The translations under genes and the position numbers were made by a program. A stretch of DNA of 64,000 nt from CAZAFL01 sp964484465 (GTDB lineage Bacteria; Bacteroidota; Ignavibacteria; UBA10030; SZUA-254): the NCBI GenBank assembly GCA_964484465.1, contig CAZAFL010000019.1, forward strand, positions 1-64,000. The letters run 5' to 3'. Positions 14,884 to 24,276 of the stretch are shown piece after piece; the stretch's first letter is position 1; every line of letters begins with the position of its first letter. The notes beneath the pieces are model-generated. The model saw only the letters and a program-made list of their open reading frames with translations, did no database searches and was not told where the DNA came from.

Positions 14884-16158
14884 ATGGAAGTTTCAATTAC
14901 AGATATTACCGACGTAGAAAAAGAAATTGTTATCAATGTTTCGGCGGAGGAACTCAGTCCGCACTTTGAGAAGGCATATAAAGAGTACCTGCCGAAGATC
15001 GAAATCAAAGGATTTCGCAAAGGGAAAGCTCCTATCGACCTCGTGAAAAAAATTCACGGGGAGTCCATCGAGTATAATTCACTCGATACGGTTGCCAGCA
15101 ATGTCTACAGAAGCGTTATCGAGGAGCGAAAGATCCATCCGATCGGCGAGCCCGTCCTTACCGACATCAATTATCAGCGAGGAACAAACCTCTCGTTTAA
15201 GATCAAGTATGAAATCAAACCGGTATTCGAGCTGAAAGAATATAAAGGTATCAACGTAGAGAAAATCATTCACACCGTCACGGAACAGGAACTTGACGAG
15301 GAAATTCTGCGCCTCAGAAGGGCAAACAGCACCACGATAGAAGTTGATACGGCAACAGACGATGAGCACGTCGTCACTGCCGATGCCCAGGAATTGGATG
15401 AATCCTGGAGCCCGCTGATCGGCAAGAAAAATGCAGGTATGAAAATGTATCTTGCCGATGAAACCCTAGCGCCGCAGATTAAAGACGCTTTGAAAAACGT
15501 TTCTGTGGGTGAAAAACGGCGGGCAGATGTCGAAACGAATCATCAGGATCATCAGCATAAGCATCATTTTGAATTTTCTGTGACGAAGGTCGAGAAGGTC
15601 CAGTTGCCCGAATTCAATGATGATTTAGTGAGGAAAACCACGAAAGAAAAAGTCTCTACTGCTGTAGATTTTCGTAAACAACTCCGTGACGATTTGGAGG
15701 CTTACTGGAGAGAGCGGAGCGACCGGAAATTAACCGATGAACTCGTCCGGGAAATCGTGAACCGTCATCAGATTACCGTCCCTGAATCTCTTATCAAAGG
15801 TGTTCTTGATTCCCTTGTAGAGGATATGAGAAACCGTTACCCCAACAAAAAACTTCCTGCTGATTTTAATGAACAGACGTTCAGGGAACAAAATAAGGGA
15901 CTTGCTTCTTTCCAGGCAAAATGGTATCTCATCCGGGAACGGATTATTGAGAACGAAGCAATTACGGTAGATGATGCGGATGTTGAACGACTGGCGGATA
16001 CAGATGCGCTGAGAATGGGGATCGACAAAGCGAGATTAGCGACGTTTTACAAGAACTCCGATGCGGTGAAAGATAGAATTGTATCGGACAAAATGATTCA
16101 ATCCCTTATAACACAATCAAAAATTACCGAAAAAGTCACTGAAGAATTTTTCAACTGA
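14884..16158 (+). CDS. tig: Trigger factor, ribosome-bound chaperone
   Basis: Trigger factor binds nascent chains at the ribosome exit tunnel. The ribosome-binding signature GFRKGKAP is at residues 43-50 of 424, after the family's N-terminal fold (MEVSITDITDVEKEIVINVS). The middle domain (about 150-245) corresponds to the FKBP-like peptidyl-prolyl isomerase region, but it is shorter and carries the His-rich loop NHQDHQHKHHFEF. The C-terminal two-thirds is the helical substrate cradle. It is followed by clpP and clpX on the same strand, a classic tig-clpP-clpX order. A 122-base gap after tRNA-Leu should carry its promoter. Confidence 0.97.
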   Translation: MEVSITDITDVEKEIVINVSAEELSPHFEKAYKEYLPKIEIKGFRKGKAPIDLVKKIHGESIEYNSLDTVASNVYRSVIEERKIHPIGEPVLTDINYQRGTNLSFKIKYEIKPVFELKEYKGINVEKIIHTVTEQELDEEILRLRRANSTTIEVDTATDDEHVVTADAQELDESWSPLIGKKNAGMKMYLADETLAPQIKDALKNVSVGEKRRADVETNHQDHQHKHHFEFSVTKVEKVQLPEFNDDLVRKTTKEKVSTAVDFRKQLRDDLEAYWRERSDRKLTDELVREIVNRHQITVPESLIKGVLDSLVEDMRNRYPNKKLPADFNEQTFREQNKGLASFQAKWYLIRERIIENEAITVDDADVERLADTDALRMGIDKARLATFYKNSDAVKDRIVSDKMIQSLITQSKITEKVTEEFFN

Positions 16159-16203
16159 TACCGGGAACTCATCTTTGTTCTGTAATGAGAAAGGCATGAA
16201 AGA

Positions 16204-16830
16204 ATGAACCCTAACATTTATGATCAATTAGTACCCATTGTTGTTGAGCAGACCGGCAGGGGGGAGCGGGCATACGACATCTTCTCACGGCTGTTGAAGG
16301 AACGTATCGTCTTCATCGGAACGCCAATCGATGACGGCATTGCAAGCCTTGTTATTGCTCAATTATTATTCCTGGAGTCCGAAGACCCGGATAAAGATAT
16401 TCACCTGTACGTTAACAGCCCGGGCGGCTCGGTCTCCTCTGGCCTCGCGATTTATGATACCATGCAATACATCCGGCCTGATGTCTCCACGATCTGCATC
16501 GGCATGGCGGCAAGTATGGCGGCAGTCCTGCTTGCGGGCGGCACGAAGGGCAAGCGCACAACTCTACCGAATTCACGGATCATGATACACCAGCCATGGG
16601 GCGGTGTACAGGGAACCGCAACCGACATCAGTATCCAGGCTGAAGAAATTCTCCAAATGAAAAAGAAGATCAATCAGATCCTTGCACATCATTGCGGAAA
16701 AACGATGGAACAGGTCGAAAAAGATACAGACAGGGATTACTATTTATCTTCTGAAGAAGCAAAATCATATGGTCTCGTCGATAATATATTAGTCAAAAAG
16801 TCACGCACAGAACCGAAAAAAGAAAAGTAG
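16204..16830 (+). CDS. clpP: ClpP, ATP-dependent Clp protease proteolytic subunit
   Basis: ClpP forms the tetradecameric serine-protease chamber fed by ClpX. The 208 residues include the catalytic Ser104 in GMAASMAA, His129 in MIHQPWGG, and the Asp in DTDRDYYLSSEEA near 178. The substrate-binding NSPGGSV is at 71-77. The family signature is usually GMAASMGA; here the Gly after Met is Ala, a mild variant. It is 45 bases after tig and 3 bases before clpX, so it is cotranscribed with both. Confidence 0.98.
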   Translation: MNPNIYDQLVPIVVEQTGRGERAYDIFSRLLKERIVFIGTPIDDGIASLVIAQLLFLESEDPDKDIHLYVNSPGGSVSSGLAIYDTMQYIRPDVSTICIGMAASMAAVLLAGGTKGKRTTLPNSRIMIHQPWGGVQGTATDISIQAEEILQMKKKINQILAHHCGKTMEQVEKDTDRDYYLSSEEAKSYGLVDNILVKKSRTEPKKEK

Positions 16831-16833
16831 CCA

Positions 16834-18096
16834 ATGCCTCAACGCTCGAAATCCGAAACCCCGATTAAGTGTTCATTCTGCGGCAAAAGCACCGAACAGG
16901 TGCAAAGCATGATTGCCGGCCCGGATGCCTACATCTGCGACTCGTGTATTGCAAGCTCTGTCGACATCCTCCGAAACAACCTTGCCGCGGTTTCCACTCA
17001 TCAATCATCGGCGAAGTCTCTTCTCAACCCAATCGACATCAAAAAGTCGCTGGATGATTATGTTATCGGACAGGAGCGCGCCAAGAAAATACTTGCTGTC
17101 GCAGTCTATAATCATTATAAGCGTGTCGACGCGAAGCATCACATGAACCACCTCGACGATGTCGAGATTGAAAAGAGCAATATTCTCCTACTTGGTCCTA
17201 CTGGAACCGGCAAAACGTTACTCGCTCAAACGATGGCAAAAGTTCTCAACGTCCCGTTCGCCATCGCGGACGCGACAACGCTGACTGAGGCCGGGTATGT
17301 CGGTGATGATGTCGAAACAGTATTGGTGCACCTCTTACAAAACGCTGACTATAACGTCGAGCGGGCTGAGCGCGGCATCGTGTACATAGACGAAATTGAC
17401 AAGATTGCCAGAAAGAGCGACAGCGCTTCAATCACCCGTGACGTTTCCGGTGAAGGCGTTCAGCAAGCGTTATTGAAAATTTTAGAAGGGACTGTTGCCG
17501 GCGTTCCTCCGAAAGGCGGACGGAAACATCCCGAGCAAAACCTCATCAACATCAACACAAAAAATATCCTGTTTATCTGCGGCGGAGCATTTGAAGGACT
17601 CGACAAGATTATTGCCCGGCGCGTGGATGAAAACCCGGTTGGTTTTGGGGCAAATATCAAAGGGAAAAAAGACCACTCTAAAGATGAATATCTGCAGCTC
17701 ACCGAACCGGACGACCTTCTCAAATTCGGTCTCATTCCTGAATTCGTCGGACGGCTGCATGTGATCGCCTCGCTTCATTCTCTCGATGAAAAAGCCCTGC
17801 TTAATATTCTGACGGAACCGAAGAATGCTCTCGTCAAACAGTATCAGAAATTGTTCAGGATGGAGGGCGTTGAGCTTGGATTCGAAGAGGATGCGATAAA
17901 AGCTGTCGTACAGAAAGCCCTCGAACGTGGAACAGGCGCACGCGCGCTTCGTTCAATAATGGAGGACACGATGCTCGACATCATGTATCACCTCCCGACG
18001 CGCCAGAATCTGATAAAGTGCATCATCACAAAAGATGCTATCCTCAAGCGCAAGGAGCCGATGTACATTTACAAGGAGCGGAGAGCTACAGCGTAA
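16834..18096 (+). CDS. clpX: ClpX, unfoldase subunit of the Clp protease
   Basis: ClpX is the AAA+ ATPase that unfolds substrates for ClpP. The N-terminal zinc-binding domain has Cys13/Cys16 and Cys35/Cys38. The Walker A is GPTGTGKT at 121-128 and the Walker B is IVYIDEIDKI near 185. The pore loop GYVGDDVE, the IGF-type ClpP loop (LIPEFVGR segment nearby) and the sensor 2 GTGARALRS are visible. The 420-residue length is normal. Its 3' end is only 12 bases from the convergent lptD stop, with no obvious terminator between them. Confidence 0.98.
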   Translation: MPQRSKSETPIKCSFCGKSTEQVQSMIAGPDAYICDSCIASSVDILRNNLAAVSTHQSSAKSLLNPIDIKKSLDDYVIGQERAKKILAVAVYNHYKRVDAKHHMNHLDDVEIEKSNILLLGPTGTGKTLLAQTMAKVLNVPFAIADATTLTEAGYVGDDVETVLVHLLQNADYNVERAERGIVYIDEIDKIARKSDSASITRDVSGEGVQQALLKILEGTVAGVPPKGGRKHPEQNLININTKNILFICGGAFEGLDKIIARRVDENPVGFGANIKGKKDHSKDEYLQLTEPDDLLKFGLIPEFVGRLHVIASLHSLDEKALLNILTEPKNALVKQYQKLFRMEGVELGFEEDAIKAVVQKALERGTGARALRSIMEDTMLDIMYHLPTRQNLIKCIITKDAILKRKEPMYIYKERRATA

Positions 18097-18108
18097 CCTG
18101 ATTATCTC

Positions 18109-20625
18109 TCAGTAGATTCCCCTGTCACTTCCCTGTTTTGTTACCTTAAGGTCGCGCAGTTGCGGTGCTTTTAACCTGATCTCGAGCTGGTAATGCCGGT
18201 AAAAGCCGGTCGGCGTCCATGAAAAATCCATCACCCAGCAATGCAAATCGCGCGTAATGTGAATATCAGGCACGACGACTTCCTTATTGATGAGGTCGTA
18301 CCCTCCGCTTGCATTAAATTTCCAGTTCTCAGTGAGATTGAACTCCAGCCTTCCCCTGAGGTTCGACGAACGTGTTCTGAACGGAGGGACTTTATTTTCC
18401 GAAAAATCGAACGAAAGCCCCAGACTCCAGGGAATGCTGAAATCCGGTTCCTCTTCGTTATTCACCCCGAAGTATCCGCTCCTCTGCCTGTTGGCAGCCG
18501 CTGTATCTAATTGAGGTTTTGGCTCCGAGCCTTTTTTCTTCTCACCCGAGAGAGACGTCGAAAAACTTACATTGAAATTGGTTAAGCGCGCGAGCCTTCC
18601 TTCTTCATTAATGAGGAATTTGTTGATGCGCTCATACACTCCCGGCGACACCTGATTTAATTTATAGAGGTCGAAATCTGCGCCACCGCTGATATTGAGC
18701 GAATTGCCGATTGCCGTACGGTAAGAAACGCTCAGGGGCGAAAAATTCAGGCTGTCTGCTGCGAAATTATATCCGATCCCCCCGTCGAGATTCAACAACT
18801 GGATTTTTGTCCCTTCCTTCCCCTCTTCCGCAGGAATAGTCTTCATCTCAAAGATGTTGCTGACATTGAGTGCCAGCGTCATACTTTTTGGCGGAAGGTT
18901 CTCCCCAATGATTTGTTTTGAATAGGTGAACGAAAGATTCGGCGAAACGGTATGTCGAAACGCTGCTATTCCGAACACTCCCGGCTGGAATATTCCATAA
19001 AATTTCGTGCTCGTGGAAACACCCGTCGAGAAAAAACCTGCTCGCTGCCAGGAATGAACGTTAGACCTTCCGAGTGAACTGTCGGAACTATTTCGTTGAG
19101 GGATATCTTTAGTGATGTATGAGCGTTGATCGCTGTACGTTGCCGAAGGTGAGATGGTAAAGTTTCCAAATTTCGGAGCAATACTGACACCAATGTTCTG
19201 GTTTAACAACTGAGTATGATCACGTTCGAAGTCATGTACTGTGTATATCGTGTCATTATTGTTGACAGTCGTTCTGATGCTGTCGATATTGCGGCTCGTC
19301 TTCGCCAGACTATTCGCAATTTGCGCGCTGTAACTCAACCCGACCATCTCATACCAGGCAAGATGCTCCTCTCCACCTGATGATTTGCTCCTCCTGAAAG
19401 GATAACTTTGACTATGATTGAAATTAATACCCGGTAATGTTTCATCAATGCTACCGTCAACGAGATTTTGTCGGCGGGCAATATTGAAGGAGATGCTGTT
19501 CGGCGTCCCCTCCCAGGATTTTGCAAGCGTTGCATTGGAAATGATAGATTGTTCAAGCGCCTGGTTCAGGTCAATGGTGTTGCGGTATGAATTCTGACTT
19601 GCAAATGTGAAGTTGACATCGAGATGAGTTGTCGGGTCGATAACCTGCTGGTGCAGCAGTCCGAGCCGGTAGGATTCATCTTCTGTCCTCGCGGGGTCCA
19701 GTTGTTCTCCGCTATGTAATCTCTTGTATTCCGCAGAGACCGAGCCGTTGAAAACATACCGCAATGCATAGCGATAATCTGAGTATGCCGCCCAGCCACC
19801 CTTTGAGTACAGGTCGGTGCGAAACCTCAGGTCCATGTAATCACTGAGGGCGAAATAGTAACCCAGATGACTGAGAAATTTTCCCCGTAAACCGTCGTCA
19901 CCGTACGCCGGAGCAATAATACCGGAACGCCGGCCACCTTTATTCGGCAGGACTGCGAATGGGAACCAGAATACCGGAACTTCATCGATGACAAGATACA
20001 CCGGTTCCGCAATAACATTATCCTGCATAGTCACTTTCATTTTCGGACTGTAAAAATAAAAATCAGGGTCCGATTTATTACATGTCGTGTACCGCCCGTC
20101 TGCGACAAACAGGACATCCTGATCTACTTTCTTGATATCCTCGCCATGGTAATAACCCTGGTCAAGCTCCGTGTCGGCGACATTGATCTTCCCTTTTTTC
20201 GTCTGAAAATTGTAGGAAAGTTCATGTCCGCGATATTCTTCACCACCATCTTTCATGACAGGCGCTCCGGTGATTTTTTTCTTTGTCGTATCCGAGGTAT
20301 CGGGAATTCCGTGCGCTGTCATTACTGAAGTATTCCAATTCACATCGATGCGTTCAGCGCGCAGCTCCATAGCTTTCTGTTTGATCTCTCCTTTTGAATA
20401 CAGCGACATAACTTTTGTCGAAAACGAATAAAGGATGGAATCTGTGCATGAATAATTCACCACAGTATCGACATCGGCCGCAGATTTTACGGAATCTTTT
20501 CCCGTAAATACCGAATCGACGCGGGAGGTATCGGCACGGGGATTAAGGGTATCGCTGCGTGTTAACCCCTGGCTTAACAGAGTTGCAGGAGCAAAAAGCA
20601 GGAAGGAAAATATCCACAATCGCAT
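18109..20625 (-). CDS. lptD: LptD/OstA-like outer-membrane LPS assembly protein
   Basis: LptD forms the outer-membrane translocon that inserts lipopolysaccharide. The protein of about 838 residues starts with a signal peptide (MRLWIFSFLLFAPATLLSQG). An OstA-type beta-jellyroll follows (about 60-220, including AERIDVNWNTSVMTAHG), then a large beta-barrel rich in alternating hydrophobic/aromatic strands. FWFPFAVLPNKGGRRSGI is the conserved plug/barrel junction seen in Bacteroidota LptD. I prefer the ATG at 20625 because the signal peptide then lies at the N-terminus. The upstream alternative would overlap the ROK gene. It is the last gene of a long minus-strand run. Confidence 0.88.
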   Translation of the reverse strand: MRLWIFSFLLFAPATLLSQGLTRSDTLNPRADTSRVDSVFTGKDSVKSAADVDTVVNYSCTDSILYSFSTKVMSLYSKGEIKQKAMELRAERIDVNWNTSVMTAHGIPDTSDTTKKKITGAPVMKDGGEEYRGHELSYNFQTKKGKINVADTELDQGYYHGEDIKKVDQDVLFVADGRYTTCNKSDPDFYFYSPKMKVTMQDNVIAEPVYLVIDEVPVFWFPFAVLPNKGGRRSGIIAPAYGDDGLRGKFLSHLGYYFALSDYMDLRFRTDLYSKGGWAAYSDYRYALRYVFNGSVSAEYKRLHSGEQLDPARTEDESYRLGLLHQQVIDPTTHLDVNFTFASQNSYRNTIDLNQALEQSIISNATLAKSWEGTPNSISFNIARRQNLVDGSIDETLPGINFNHSQSYPFRRSKSSGGEEHLAWYEMVGLSYSAQIANSLAKTSRNIDSIRTTVNNNDTIYTVHDFERDHTQLLNQNIGVSIAPKFGNFTISPSATYSDQRSYITKDIPQRNSSDSSLGRSNVHSWQRAGFFSTGVSTSTKFYGIFQPGVFGIAAFRHTVSPNLSFTYSKQIIGENLPPKSMTLALNVSNIFEMKTIPAEEGKEGTKIQLLNLDGGIGYNFAADSLNFSPLSVSYRTAIGNSLNISGGADFDLYKLNQVSPGVYERINKFLINEEGRLARLTNFNVSFSTSLSGEKKKGSEPKPQLDTAAANRQRSGYFGVNNEEEPDFSIPWSLGLSFDFSENKVPPFRTRSSNLRGRLEFNLTENWKFNASGGYDLINKEVVVPDIHITRDLHCWVMDFSWTPTGFYRHYQLEIRLKAPQLRDLKVTKQGSDRGIY

Positions 20626-20641
20626 GTGAGGATAATGAACG

Positions 20642-21601
20642 TTACAGGACAAGACTTGCCGCGCCAATCATTCCGGCAGCATTCCCCAACTCCGCGCGGA
20701 TCACTCGCACACCGACTTTATGCGGTTTTAAGACGCGTGCGCGTGCAGCAGATTCGACTGATTTAAACACGAACTCCGGCACCGCGGAAATTCCTCCGCC
20801 GATGATGATAGTACGAAGGTCAAGCATGTTCAAAGCGGATGCAAGTGCATAGCCGAGGAGCTCGCCCGCTTCTGCCAGTATCATGCGTGCCGTGGCATCG
20901 CCCTCCTCAGCGGCCTGTGAAATAATATGCGGCTCAATTTTCGATAAATTCCCATTGACAAGCTCCACAATCTTTGAGGGGGGAGTATCGTTGGAGGCTC
21001 TTTTCAAAAGATCCCGTGTCCGTTCCGAAAGATACCGCTGCCCGATATAGCTTTCTATGCATCCACGGCTGCCGCAATTACACTCTGGTCCGTTATAGTC
21101 AATGGAAATATGTCCAATTTCCCCGGCGGCGCCGTAAGGACCGTGGAAAATTTTCTTGTCGAGGATGATGCCACCACCGACTCCAGTACCCCAGATAACG
21201 AACAAAAAATTCCGATATTCTGCTCCCGCGCCGAACCTTGCTTCAGCTATTGCTGCAGCATTCGCATCATTTTCGATAAATACAGGTAGAGGATAAATTT
21301 TGCGGATGGTCTTCCCTAAGGCTATTTCATTCCAGTCTGAAAAATTTGGAGGATGCTTTACCGTTTGATCTTCTGTCGAAACGACGCCCGGAGATCCTAT
21401 TCCAATTCCCAAACACTCCGTTTTTTTGTGACGCGAGAAAAGTTCATCGATGACAAAACGCATCTGCTGGATAACGACGGCGGGACCTTTTGCCGCTCTG
21501 GAATCGACGCTAACCTGATCGAGCAGTTTTCCTTTCCGGTTAACGACACCGGCTTTCACCGATGTGGCACCGAGGTCGATACCGATGGCAAAAGTTTTCA
21601 C
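20642..21601 (-). CDS. ROK-family sugar kinase (glucokinase-like)
   Basis: The protein would phosphorylate glucose or a related hexose in the cytoplasm. The 319 residues carry the N-terminal phosphate-binding motif IGIDLGATSVKAGVV, the catalytic ENDANAAAIAE, the GTGVGGGII loop, and the ROK zinc motif CNCGSRGCIES with its three cysteines after the GEIGH histidine. No DNA-binding domain precedes the kinase fold, so it is an enzyme and not a NagC-type repressor. The substrate is not certain (glucose, mannose or N-acetylated sugars). It lies 20 bases after the kinase/propeller gene. Confidence 0.93.
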   Translation of the reverse strand: MKTFAIGIDLGATSVKAGVVNRKGKLLDQVSVDSRAAKGPAVVIQQMRFVIDELFSRHKKTECLGIGIGSPGVVSTEDQTVKHPPNFSDWNEIALGKTIRKIYPLPVFIENDANAAAIAEARFGAGAEYRNFLFVIWGTGVGGGIILDKKIFHGPYGAAGEIGHISIDYNGPECNCGSRGCIESYIGQRYLSERTRDLLKRASNDTPPSKIVELVNGNLSKIEPHIISQAAEEGDATARMILAEAGELLGYALASALNMLDLRTIIIGGGISAVPEFVFKSVESAARARVLKPHKVGVRVIRAELGNAAGMIGAASLVL

Positions 21602-21621
21602 TTAACAACTTCCTGCAGGCA

Positions 21622-24276
21622 TTATTTTATCGTCGCCTGCCAGATATCCGATTCCTGTGTCTGGTAGAGATATAGTAAGGTATGATTGTCTCCCGAAATT
21701 TTGAAACTGCTTATCTGGACATTCTCAGGGGCAGTCATAACCACATGTTTTTTCTTGGTCTGCGAATTGAGAATCCAGAGGTTTCCGTTTTTTTCAAACA
21801 ACAGTCGTTTGTTGTCATTAAGCCATAATGGATTACCACCGGAATCACTCACCTGGACATACGACTTCGCCTTGCGCGAATAGAGAAAAACTGCAGGAAG
21901 AGGATCACCGTTTTTCTTTATAACACTTCCTGCAAACCATTCTTCGTTCGGAGATACGGATGAAGTGAAAAACACTTCTCGATCATTACCCGCCGGGGGC
22001 AATTGCTCGGGAATACGTTCATTCAAGGGTTTCCTGATGTCAAAGAGCAACGTGCCACCGTCCCGGCTATTCGCTACAAGATGCATACCATCACTAAGCC
22101 AAAAAGGGAACGTGACCGTCTCTCCCGTTGTCTTCGACACCTGCTCAAGGTTGCTTCCATCGGCATTAATGGACCAGATGTCGTAGTGACCGCTGCGGTT
22201 AGAATAAAACGCAATTCGCTTCCCATCCCGTGACCATGAATTCCCGCGATCGCGGTAGATATCATTCGTCAGTTGTCGCACATCGCTTCCATCAACACGA
22301 CTGACAAACACATCCTCCTGCGCTCCGACTAAAGAAGTAAATGCAACCCATTGGCCATCCGGGGAAATATCTGCATAGAGTGAAGGACGTGAGCCCTGGG
22401 TCACCGGTGTCGGTGAACTAATCACCGATTCTTTGACAGGGTCAAAGGTTGCTCTATACAAATTACTCCGTTGGTCAATATCCGCATATACTATTCTGCT
22501 TCCATCTCTCGAAATAGTCAGGTAACTGCAGCTACGGGAAGGCGTTGTCACGGGCGTTGGTGAACCCGACACTTTGCCCGATTGTTCATCAATCGAAATT
22601 CTCCAGAGGTTCAGATTTCCCCCTCTGTCGCTGGAGAAATAAAGATATTTCCCGTCGGGGGACCAGACAGGATTCCAGTCAAGCGGCACATCGTTAGTAA
22701 CGGAAACCGGTTCGCCGCCTGTTACAGGGATCGTCCATATATCCCGCTGACCTGCCCCCTTCGGTAAACCCCAATAAGCGATGCGGAGGCTGTGAGGCGA
22801 AACTCTCGGCTGGACGGCATCACCTTCAAAAATCAGTTTCTTTTCCCCAGACGAGCTATTTACCACCCACAACTGGCTTGTTGTGTTTCTCGAATAAGGG
22901 CTCGATATGCCTTCAGTTGCATATACGATTTCTTTGCCATCCGGGAACCATGAGGGATCGTATCCGGCGTCGGTCAGCCGCTTCGCCGATTCACCCGTCG
23001 CACCCATGATAAATATCCCTCCGCCTTCACGCTCGGAGCGAAACGCAATCGATTGTCCATCAGGAGAAAACGACGGCTCGCCCACATCGTCCTTCGAATC
23101 TTTTGTCAGGTCAATCGGGTTTCCGCCGCCCACTCGTTGTAATAAAATGTGCGACACGTTGTGAATGGATTTTTGGTAAGCGATGTAGTTGCCGTCAGGT
23201 GATATTGTCGGATTCAGCTCGGCACCCGGTTGATCTGTAAGCTGCTTGAAGGATGCTTGAATCGGCTCCTCAGAAGCGGGTTGACGTATAAGAATCAAGT
23301 AGCCTACTCCCAGTATCAATATAATCAGAACAACACTTGTGATAATGAACCAGTTTTTCCCGGTCCGTGTCGGCACTTCCGGCGATGAAGGCTGAACCAC
23401 TTGTTCCGGCGTTTGGATAACCTGTGATGGAATGGGCATCGCGGCGATCGATGTACGAGTGACCTTTGTCGACTGTTTCTGAAGTCTTCTCAACTCAATG
23501 ACCATGTCACTCACAGACTGGTACCGGTCGTTCGGGTCTTTCTCGAGCGCACGCTGGATGAGGTTCGACAACACCGGTGATGTGTTCGACTGATATTTTT
23601 CGATCTGGTCAGGTTCTTCATTCATGATCGAATACATCATCGCGGCCTCATGTTCACCATGGAAGGGAAGATGGCCGGTCAGCATTTCAAATATAACAAC
23701 GCCAAATGAGAAGATATCGGACCGCGCATCGACTTCATTCCCCTGAATCTGTTCCGGCGCCATATATGCAAGCGTGCCGACCGTACTCGACGTCCGCGTA
23801 AGTTTCATCGAGCCCTTCAGCTTTGCCAGTCCAAAATCCATCACCTTTATCTGGTTTTTCGTATTTACCATGATATTATCTGCTTTAATATCCCGGTGAA
23901 CGATCCCTTTCGCATGAGCCTCAGCAAGCGCATCCCCGATTTGTATCGCAAAAGCAAGGACATCAGCAGATTTTTGGACGGGGATTTTCTGTCGTAACGT
24001 CTCCCCTTCGACATATTCCATGACGATGAACCGTTGCCCCTCCACTTCTTCAATCGCATGAATTGTGCAGATGTTGGGATGGTTAAGCGTTGCTATTGCC
24101 TGAGCCTCCTGCAAAAAACGGGACTGTTCGGTCTCACTCGTTTTTAGATGATGAGGAAGGAATTTCAACGCTACAGAACGCTTGAGCGTGAGGTCCTCGG
24201 CTTTATAGACGATGCCCATGCCGCCCTCACCAAGCTTCTCCAATATCTTATAGTGAGAAATTGTCGAGCCGATCAT
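21622..24276 (-). CDS. Membrane Ser/Thr protein kinase with extracytoplasmic TolB-type beta-propeller
   Basis: The protein has about 884 residues. An N-terminal Hanks-type kinase domain (about 7-265) has GEGGMG, the ALKF lysine, IVHRDIKADNIM, VMDFGLAK and YMAPEQ, all intact. A single membrane helix follows (near 315-337, FIITSVVLIILILGVGYL). The C-terminal part is built of repeated SPDGxxIAY/SPDGKxLYF units of a PD40/TolB-like propeller, probably a periplasmic sensor. The start is the ATG at 24276, which overlaps the rarA stop as ATGA, so the two are translationally coupled. The ligand and targets are unknown. Confidence 0.93.
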   Translation of the reverse strand: MIGSTISHYKILEKLGEGGMGIVYKAEDLTLKRSVALKFLPHHLKTSETEQSRFLQEAQAIATLNHPNICTIHAIEEVEGQRFIVMEYVEGETLRQKIPVQKSADVLAFAIQIGDALAEAHAKGIVHRDIKADNIMVNTKNQIKVMDFGLAKLKGSMKLTRTSSTVGTLAYMAPEQIQGNEVDARSDIFSFGVVIFEMLTGHLPFHGEHEAAMMYSIMNEEPDQIEKYQSNTSPVLSNLIQRALEKDPNDRYQSVSDMVIELRRLQKQSTKVTRTSIAAMPIPSQVIQTPEQVVQPSSPEVPTRTGKNWFIITSVVLIILILGVGYLILIRQPASEEPIQASFKQLTDQPGAELNPTISPDGNYIAYQKSIHNVSHILLQRVGGGNPIDLTKDSKDDVGEPSFSPDGQSIAFRSEREGGGIFIMGATGESAKRLTDAGYDPSWFPDGKEIVYATEGISSPYSRNTTSQLWVVNSSSGEKKLIFEGDAVQPRVSPHSLRIAYWGLPKGAGQRDIWTIPVTGGEPVSVTNDVPLDWNPVWSPDGKYLYFSSDRGGNLNLWRISIDEQSGKVSGSPTPVTTPSRSCSYLTISRDGSRIVYADIDQRSNLYRATFDPVKESVISSPTPVTQGSRPSLYADISPDGQWVAFTSLVGAQEDVFVSRVDGSDVRQLTNDIYRDRGNSWSRDGKRIAFYSNRSGHYDIWSINADGSNLEQVSKTTGETVTFPFWLSDGMHLVANSRDGGTLLFDIRKPLNERIPEQLPPAGNDREVFFTSSVSPNEEWFAGSVIKKNGDPLPAVFLYSRKAKSYVQVSDSGGNPLWLNDNKRLLFEKNGNLWILNSQTKKKHVVMTAPENVQISSFKISGDNHTLLYLYQTQESDIWQATIK

